Below are positions 45,101 to 54,100 of a stretch of 64,000 nucleotides of DNA, one piece after another. The stretch is taken from contig JAJHZJ010000756.1 of the NCBI GenBank assembly GCA_023548195.1, positions 1,240,001 through 1,304,000 on the forward strand, read 5' to 3'. The notes beneath the pieces were generated by a model that worked only from the letters and a program-made list of their open reading frames with translations, was not told where the DNA came from and made no database searches. Source of the DNA: Bettongia penicillata ogilbyi. Taxonomy: Eukaryota > Chordata > Mammalia > Diprotodontia > Potoroidae. Within the stretch, counting starts at the first letter, position 1, and each line of letters starts with the position of its first letter. A program made the position numbers and the translations under genes.

Positions 45101-48100
45101 CCGTCATCTTGACTCTGCCCCCTCTTTTTTTCTTTATATTAACATTGCTAGAATTTTGGCTCTAGAGTAGAATTCAACATATAGAGGATTTTCCTTGGGC
45201 TTTATCAAAAGATGCTTTTATGGGCTTGGGAGATGGGACATTGTGTAATAAACCTAGCAATGTGAACTTCTAAAAAAACCTCTCAACTATTCTGTGCCTT
45301 GCATTCCTCTGCTGTGAAATGAGGACTCTGGACCAAAGAAAGGATTCTTCCTCATTTTTTATACCAGTTAACCGCTGGCAATCTGGGAAAACCTATGGAG
45401 CCCTTCTCAAAAGAATGTTTTTAAATGCATCAAATAAAGTACATAGGATTGTCAAGGATGTCAGTTATTTTGAAATACAATTATCAAAATATTTTTAAAA
45501 CCAAATTCATAGACCCCTTTCTCCCAAGCTAAAAATCTCTCAGAGACAATCTCTAAGGGCCCTTCTAGTTTCATCAGTCCATAATTATTGAAATAGAAAA
45601 GGGAGTCTTGCGGACGGAAGTCCTCTATTCTGATTTAGGTACCATAATTGGTAATGAACATGATATGAGGAGAAAGGTACAATGAAGAAAGAGGAAGATC
45701 ATGGTCTAGAAAAGAAGAGCAACTCATCCAAAAGAGGGCACCAGAATAGGGAAGGTTCCCTGTACCAGGCTATACAAATATCTGTTGAAAAAAAAAATGA
45801 AGGTATCTAGCCTGGACCAGAAGCTGCTTAGAAGAGATGTGATAATCATCTCCAAATTGGTAGAGAGAAAATTTTTGACTATGCCTAGAAAATATGAAGG
45901 TTGTAGAAGAGTAGAATGAGTTACCTGAAGGGTTATTGAGTGAGTGATTTTTTTCTGGAATGAATGATTTTTTTCTGGAAATATAATAGAAAGGATTATT
46001 GCTCAGACACGCATGGCATTAGATGACCTCTGAAGCACCTGGCAATTTTCAGATTCTTTTATTTTAAGAATCTGGTTATAAAATGATAGTCCCAGCATGA
46101 ACACTGAGGATGTAGTATAGATGTGTTTCCCTAATGGAGTCAGTATACTGGAGAAGGAGGTGTTAATGAGGTCAGAGGCTCCATATTTAAAGGGTCACCA
46201 TTTTTCTTCCAATTAGTTGAGAGAGGTGGTAGGAACTCAGGAACTCTTTAAATGGTAGTAGAGAGTGGTGAGTTAGGGCTAAGGGGAAGTTATTAGCACC
46301 AAATACATCTTGGAAAAAAGATCAGAGGTAGAAGAAACAGAGGTGTCATTTTGTTGGGTGTAACCAGATAGAGCAGAGATTATAGGTGTGGGGTTAGGAG
46401 AAACCAAGACAAGTGAACTGGTCAGGGTTGGGTGTCCTTAAGAGTTTTGAAGCAAATTGTGAAGAATTTGGACTTGCTGAACCCATAACCCTAAACACAG
46501 CCATAACGGCTTATACAAGAGAATCAACTGACGGGTCCCATTGTGGGAGAAGGGGAAGATAAGAGCCAAGAGGGAAAAGACGAGTGACTAAAGAGAAATA
46601 AGAAAAGAAATAGCTTCCAGAAATGTTGAGAAGATCAAAGCAAATGGTAAAGAGAAAGAAGGTGTAAGGGACAAAGACAAGATGACAATGGAAACCAACT
46701 AGAAACTGAAAACCAAATCTACCTGCCGCCTGTTTTTATAAGGCTCATGGTGTGTATATTTTTACATTGTAAAAATCATTCTTGGAGGGGTGTGAAAACA
46801 TATAATAGGTCAAATTCCACCCCAAGATAGTAGTTTGCTAAACCCTGGTCTAGACAATCCCAGTTTGAGAATCATGGCTAGTTCACTGCTTTGCCATGGG
46901 AGAGAAATGAGATAGAGTTAGTTGAGGACAGACGCAGTCTGAGATATCTTATCAGTAGAATTTTACAGGTCACTCAGAAAGGTGATGAAGTACACAGCTT
47001 GGTGTATACTGCATATGAATTTCCTGGCTCCATCTTCTTTCTTTGTCCTTCAGATTCTCTACCATGGTTTCCAGTGCTGCAAACCGCCAGACCTTCATCA
47101 AATCAGTCATCAAATTCCTGCGCCAGTATGACTTTGATGGACTGGACTTTGACTGGGAGTACCCTGGGTCTCGTGGCAGCCCTGCTCAGGACAAGAACCT
47201 CTTTACTTTGCTTGTCAAGGTGAGCTGGACACATCTAAGTATGATTGAGAAGTAGGTAGCCGATGTTAGTAAGGCAATGCAGAGAACGTAGGTGACTTGA
47301 GAGATCTTCTACACTCATTTTGACTCTAAACTCACATTAACTTTTCCACTAGCCAAAACACAAACCCCTTATCCAATGATCCAGCTTCCAAGGATTATTG
47401 ATTTCATCTCTGTAATAACAACTCTTATATCTCTCCCCTTCCCTCAACTCAATACTTGCAAACATGCTAATTCAGGCTCTTAAAACCCCTTGCCTAAACT
47501 ACTGCAATACATTCTTAATTGATCTCCCTGCCTCTAGTCGCTCCCTTTTCCAAACCCACATCCACACAACTTCTAAATTGGTATTTCTAGGGTATAGATC
47601 TCACCATATCACTCTCCTACTCAACAAACTCCAGTGGCTAACTATTACCTATAGACAAAAAATACCAACCCTTCTGCTTGGCATTTAAATCCCTTCACAA
47701 TCTAGCTCCAATTTATTTTTTTCCAGTCTGATTACACATAATTTCTTCCTTATACCCCACATTCCAGCCAAACTTACTTTTTCCATAATATTCCATTTTC
47801 CATCTCTGTTCCCTTACACAGGTTGTGTTCTATGCCTGGTACACTCTCCCTCCTCATCTTCAAATCTTTAAACCCCTGGCTGTCCTAATGGTTCAGCTTA
47901 AGTAACAACACTTCCAGGAGGTCTTTCCTCCATTGTGAGTGATTCTCATACTCCTCACATTGCTTGTGTTTATTTCATATGCATTCTGTACTTACTTAAC
48001 TAAGTATATGTTCTACCACCACCATACACATACAAGCCCCACTATTATTTACAGAATCGAAGCTTCTTGAGATCAGAGACTATTTAATTTTGTTTTTTGG

Positions 48101-51100
48101 ATTTTGTTTCTTTGGTTCGATTTCAGTGGAGGTTTTAGTTTTGGTTTGATTTTGGCTTTATCTTTGGTAGCTGAGACTTAAGTGTTTGATGATTTCTGAG
48201 GGTTCCATGTAATCAGTCAATTTATGGAATGACTACTATGTACCAGTCATCATGCTGGACAACAAGAAAGATCTATGCTGCCATGATCCTATGAACTGAA
48301 TTGAATTGGTGATGTTCATCAATGGAAGATCCTGGTCCAGAGAGCTACCAGCAAAGTCTAACTGACTGCTGTCCACTTACTCTCTTTTACTCACCCCCAG
48401 GAAACGCGTGAAGCCTTTGAGCAGGAAGCCCAGCAGACCAACAGACCCAGGCTGTTGGTCACTGCTGCTGTGGCTGCGGGCATCTCCACCATCGAGTCTG
48501 GCTATGACATCCCCCAGCTCTCTCGGTGAGTACTGAGGTTTGTCCTCCAAGTGTTTCTAGGCATCATATATCATTAGTTCTGGGAAAACCATTTCTTAGT
48601 TCATCGCACTTCTCAGAATAGATAGCTAATAACATTTAGAGATCGATTTCAATTCTGTTCTCCTTCCCAGGTATCTGGACTTCATCCATGTCATGACCTA
48701 CGATTTCCATGGCTCCTGGGAGAGTTATACTGGCGAAAACAGCCCCCTTTATGATTCTGGCAGCAATTTCCAACTCAGTGTGGTGAGTTCCCTATACACC
48801 ATGAGAACTACAGAGAACTGAAATCAAAGATCTGAAATACGTGAAGGTTGCAAATATAGCTGTGAGATCTGATTATATTCCACATACATGTACTGCCTAC
48901 AGTGTGTAAGGAACTTCCCTAGCCTCTCAGAATAGAGACATGAAAAACATAACTCTGAGAGCTGGTGATGATAAAAATAACATCATCATCACATTTCTAT
49001 AAGAATTTAAAGTACAGATATTTCTCATTTGATCATCACATCATCACTATGAGGTGAATGCTGTTATTGTCCTTATTATACAGACATGTAAGAAAGTTAA
49101 GAGGCCTGCCTAGGTGGTCACAACTACTAAAGGTCTGAAGGGAGACTAGAACTCAAGACTTCCTTCTTCCAAACCCAGCATAACATCTAGGTGCCATATC
49201 ATTTGCAGAATCACAAAATGAGTTTTCAGAATAAGTACTATGCAACGTAGACTGTAATAGGAGCCAAACAGATGTTTAAGAGAAAGTTCTGTAAAGACTG
49301 AAGTAGATGAGATCATCCCAGATAGAGTTTAATGGGATAAGTTTAATGGATGAGGTAGCATCTGAGTTAACCTCTGAAAAAAAGAGAAAGCTTTCGATAA
49401 GTAGAGGTAAAAAATAAGCTAATGCCTTGCCTTCAAGGGGTAACATTCTAGTACAGTTGAGGGGAGAAGGGGAGTCTCCAACATGTACGTAAATAAGCAT
49501 GATGTAAGATCATATGTGGCTTGGAAGTCTCTGGTTTGTATTAAGTGATTAATAAATACTTATTAACTCACCAACACTAGTAAAGGAGAGATCTAGAAAA
49601 TGCCTTCTAGCCAAACCAGGGGAGTCTGCATAGAAAGAAAGAAACAGAAGAGAAAGAATAGCTAAATACTATAGTTTGTCTGGAATTGTGAGTATGTGAA
49701 GGAGATAAAATAAAAATATGAGAATTAGAGCCAGATTATTGCCAATCTTATACATTATGGAGAAAAATGTGGATTTTTATCTAGTAGACAGTGGGGAGCT
49801 GTGGAACTTTTTTTTAGCACAAAAGGCCATGCTTAGAATTGTACAATATGAAGATTATTTTGGCAGAAGAATGCATTAAAGAGGACTGAGGCTAGAAGAC
49901 ATTGGCTAGAAGGGATGTGTGTTAATACGAAACAGGAGGTAGATATAGACAGCAGGAAACTGAGGCAACCAGGGTTAAGTGACTTGTCCAGGGTTATACA
50001 GGAATTATCTGAGGCTAAATCTGGACTCAAGTCTTCCTGTCTCCAGACTCAGTGCTCTATCCACTGTGCCACCTGGCTGCCCATAGCCACAAATAACTAG
50101 AAAACTAGGTAGAAAGTAATAAATGCATAACAGAAATTCATGGTGTCATAAAACCAGGTGAGGACAAGATCCCTTACATACTGGAAACAGCAAGAGATGT
50201 AGGAGAAAAGAGGGAAGGCACTAAGTAGAGGATGGACCCAGATCTATCTAATGCACCTGTCTTCCAGGATTATGCCATGAACTACTGGAAGAACCATGGA
50301 GCCAACCCTGAGAAGCTCATTGTTGGATTCCCAACCTACGGACATAATTTCAGGCTGAGTAACCCCTCTAACCACGGCATTGGGGCACCAACCACCGGCC
50401 CTGGCCCTGCTGGACCCTACACTAGAGAGGCTGGATTCTGGGCCTATTATGAGGTATGTAGCTAGAAAGCTGCACAAAGATGATGAAAAGTTATTTGTGA
50501 CTTTCTATTTGTAGATAAAAATACCAAGGTCACATTTCCTCCCCAACAATGGTTCATGTTCTTCTTTGTTCCATTTGGCTAATTTTTTGGTTATATTACA
50601 AAAGACTTATTCACAGAAGGACTTCAACCAAAGCTCTAGTCAAATTTGGTGGGTTCTCCAAACTATGGTAGGAGAGAACACAGTTTGGCAGTTTCTGTCT
50701 ATCTAGAAAGACTTTCAGTCTGGGTCCAGTAATGTTCTCTTGGCTCAGGACCAGTGTTGCCCTTTTTTGCTGTGTTTGTCCTTCGTTCTCATAGAGGACA
50801 GTGACATCAAGATGATGACATGTCTTGCAGTTGACTTTGATTTGAGTGGGGGACGGCTGTGCAAGGTCACCAGCCTCACCTTCTTCTCCTGACCAGCGTA
50901 CTGACATTCTGAGTAGAGGATTGGTCAGTGAGCAATGATGACGTTTGGCCACAGCAGTTGATGAAACTGTTTATTTTAGACGTGAAAATGTTGTCAGCTG
51001 CATCACAAGAAGTAGGATTCAGATAAGTGACATCAGGGGTTCTTGAAAGAGATAAGTAGTGTTTCAGGTTAGAGGTAAGAAGTACGTGAGTATTTGCCTG

Positions 51101-54100
51101 TTGAAGATGGAATCTCATTCGGGTTTTGTGCAGATCATGCTTGGAGACCTAGGGCTAGCAGTTACTGTAATCCACACAGGGCTTTCCTACATCTAGAGTC
51201 GGGTGCCCTTCCTTCCAAAGCAGCTGAGTTGTGCAATAATCAGATATTGCAGAAAGAGACCTGGTAATCATCCAGTACAAGACCCTCACTTTACACCTCC
51301 CACAATCCTCTTAATTATTGAAAATAAGTATCTAAAAAAGGTCAGGATTTGGAATCCCGATGTTAATTAAGTTCCCAGTAGGTTTATGTGCTTTCCCTTT
51401 GAAATGAGTTACATAAATTCACAGTTTAATATATGAACTTCTTTTTACTAATCCCTCTGCACTGTTTCACTGGATGGTCATAGAGGATCCCGTGAATTCT
51501 ATGTAAAAGATTCTCAAATATATCTGTCCAGCCCTAATTATCCTCCTGACCTCCAATCTCTAATCTCTGCCCTCTGTATTTGTTGTTCAGTCATTTCAGT
51601 CATGTCTGACTCTTTGTGCCCCCAAAGATGCTGGGGTGGCTTGTCTTTTCCTTCTTCAGCTCATTTTACAATGAGAAAACTGAAGCAAACAGGGTTAAGT
51701 GACTTACCCAGGGTCACACAGCTAATAAGTGTCTGAGACCAGATTTGAATGCAGGAAAATGAATCTTCCTGACTACAGGCCCTCGATCCACTATACCACA
51801 CCTTCCTTTTATATGCCTTGAAGCAAACATTTTACAGTCCTCTTAGCCCTCCCTCATTTAAATCCAGCTCACTAGCATGTCACTGAATCACCTTCCTGAG
51901 GTCATGGTCCTCTTTGAGAATGAAGGACAAAGAGCAAACCAAAATTAACATGTTCAAAACAACTCATTATCCTTCCCTCAAAATTTTTCTTCTGTAATTC
52001 CCAACTTAGGCATCAATTCCGCACCTTGTCTCACTCTCCATATCTGATCAGTTGCCCAATTGGGTCACTTCTACCTTTCTAACATCTCTCTTACATGCCC
52101 CCATCTCTACTCTGACATTGCCACATCCCTGACCCAGGTCCTCATCACCTCCCACTTGGACTATTGCTCCATTCTACTGGTTGGTCTCCCTGCCTCAAGC
52201 CTCTCCAATTACAGTCCATCCTCCAGATACCCAATTAATCATCCTAAAGTGGAAGTCTAGCCATGTCTCCCTCTGCCCCCAATCAATTCAATCAACTCCA
52301 GAGCTCCCTATGACCTCCAGGATCAAATGTAAAATCCTGTTTGATTTTGAAAGCCCTTCTTTACCTTCTTCTTCCTAACTTTCTAATCTTCTCACACCTC
52401 GGAATCTTCAGATTCTCTGTGGTGCAGTGACACAGGTCTCCTTTGAGGTTTCTAACGCTCCCATCTCTTTATCGGCACTCCATGTCCCTACTGAAGACAT
52501 GTTCACTGGGTGTCCCCCATGACTGAGTCTCTCTCTCCTCATCTCCACCTGCCAGAATTCCTGGTTGCTTTCAGTTCTCAGCTGAAGTCATACATTCTGT
52601 AAGAAGTCTTTTCTGGTCCTTAAACTTAGTGCCATCCTCCTGGGATTATCTACAGTTTATCCTGCATGTATTTTGTTTGTACGTAGCTATTTGCACACTG
52701 TCTTCCCACTAGTGGGTGAGCTCCCTGAGAGCAAAGATGAGCTTGTACCCTTTTTTTATCCAGAGCCCTTAGCACATTTCTGACACGTAATGACTACACA
52801 GTGATTGATCTTGACTAAATGACTTGTTTCTGTTCTACTATATAAACGGAAATGCTTATGTTTGTGATGTTTGGTATAATTATTTTAATCTTTAAAAAAT
52901 ACTTAAAGCTTATATTCAATGCCTTTTCTGAAAACTTTTGTCAGCCTTTCAACCTCATTATTCTCTTTTCCCAGATCTGCACTTTCCTGAAGGGTGGCGC
53001 TACTGAGGTGTGGGATGATTCTGAGGATGTTCCCTATGCTTACAAAGGCAGCGATTGGGTTGGTTACGACAACCTCACGAGTTTCAAAATCAAGGTAGAG
53101 TTATTCTCTGGGCTGCCCTGAGTTAGGACATCCCTATTTGTAGCCCAAAGCCTTGGGAGAACCCAAGAGGAGGCCTGGAGCAAACATCAGTCTTGTCCCC
53201 ACAGGCTGAATGGCTGAAGAGGAATAACTTTGGAGGAGCCATGGTCTGGGCCATTGACCTAGATGATTTCACTGGGACTTTCTGTAACCAGGGAAAATAC
53301 CCCCTCATCAACACCTTGAAGAAAACTCTGGGTCTGGAGAATGCAAGTAAGTGGGAACAGCAGGTGTGCTCTTTGCCCTTCCCTTCCCCCTCCTCAATAC
53401 TTGATAGGGTGAGAGTAGCACTGAGAAAAAGAGTTTTTCCAATTCCTGGAATTTGCAAGTGAAATCCTCACTTAGTCCTCAGAGCCATGGCATCTCTGGA
53501 GATTATGGAATCTTTCCAAATTAGGATCTTCCAAATCTGTTCAATTAGGGGAAATCTCAAAGTCTCCAGATGATCATCAAACCAATCAGGGTAATTTATC
53601 AGGAATAGTCCCATGTGAACCCATTTGTTCACGCAAAGAAAAAAAAGAATATGAACACAAGATGTCCAGCATTCTACTACATACCAGAGAGAAGTGGGCA
53701 CCATATGCTAGGCCTGGTGGTTCAACTAGCTCTTGAAGAAATCTTTTGGAAGGTACACTTGCCAGCACATGAATCCATGACTCTCCTGGAATGGGCTCTG
53801 ATTCCTCCTGGGAAAAAATAATCCTGTGCCCTGAGGGGGAAATGTTTGAGGACCACTAGTGCATATCAAGAGGCAAGAGCTGACGTTCCCAACTATGAGG
53901 AATTTCCAGAGTAGTTGAGATATCTCATGCATACGTTAAAATTTAAATAACAATACAAGAAGTTTTGCCTTTGGGAGTGTATGATTGGATGATAAATATG
54001 TGATTTGGTTTATAAATTCTGTGAGTTCATAGGAGGAAGAAGTCACTGAGGGTTAGAGTGGTCAAAGAAGACTTCATGTAAAACTGGGAACTTAACAAGT

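Larger units (their letters stand above)
42165..45123 (-). mobile_element. HAL1-like retrotransposon with intact ORF1, antisense
   Basis: Read on the minus strand it begins GGGGGCAGAGTCAAGATGAC at about 45123, has a CpG-rich 5' UTR (about 44270-45120), one complete ORF1, a 1-kb 3' UTR with the same CA-rich patch as its relatives, and an A/T-rich tail at 42165-42200. No ORF2. Both junctions are T-rich (TTCTTTTTTT on the left, TCTTTTTTTC on the right), so a TSD is likely but cannot be fixed. It lies in CHIA intron 4, opposite to the gene. Confidence 0.9.
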
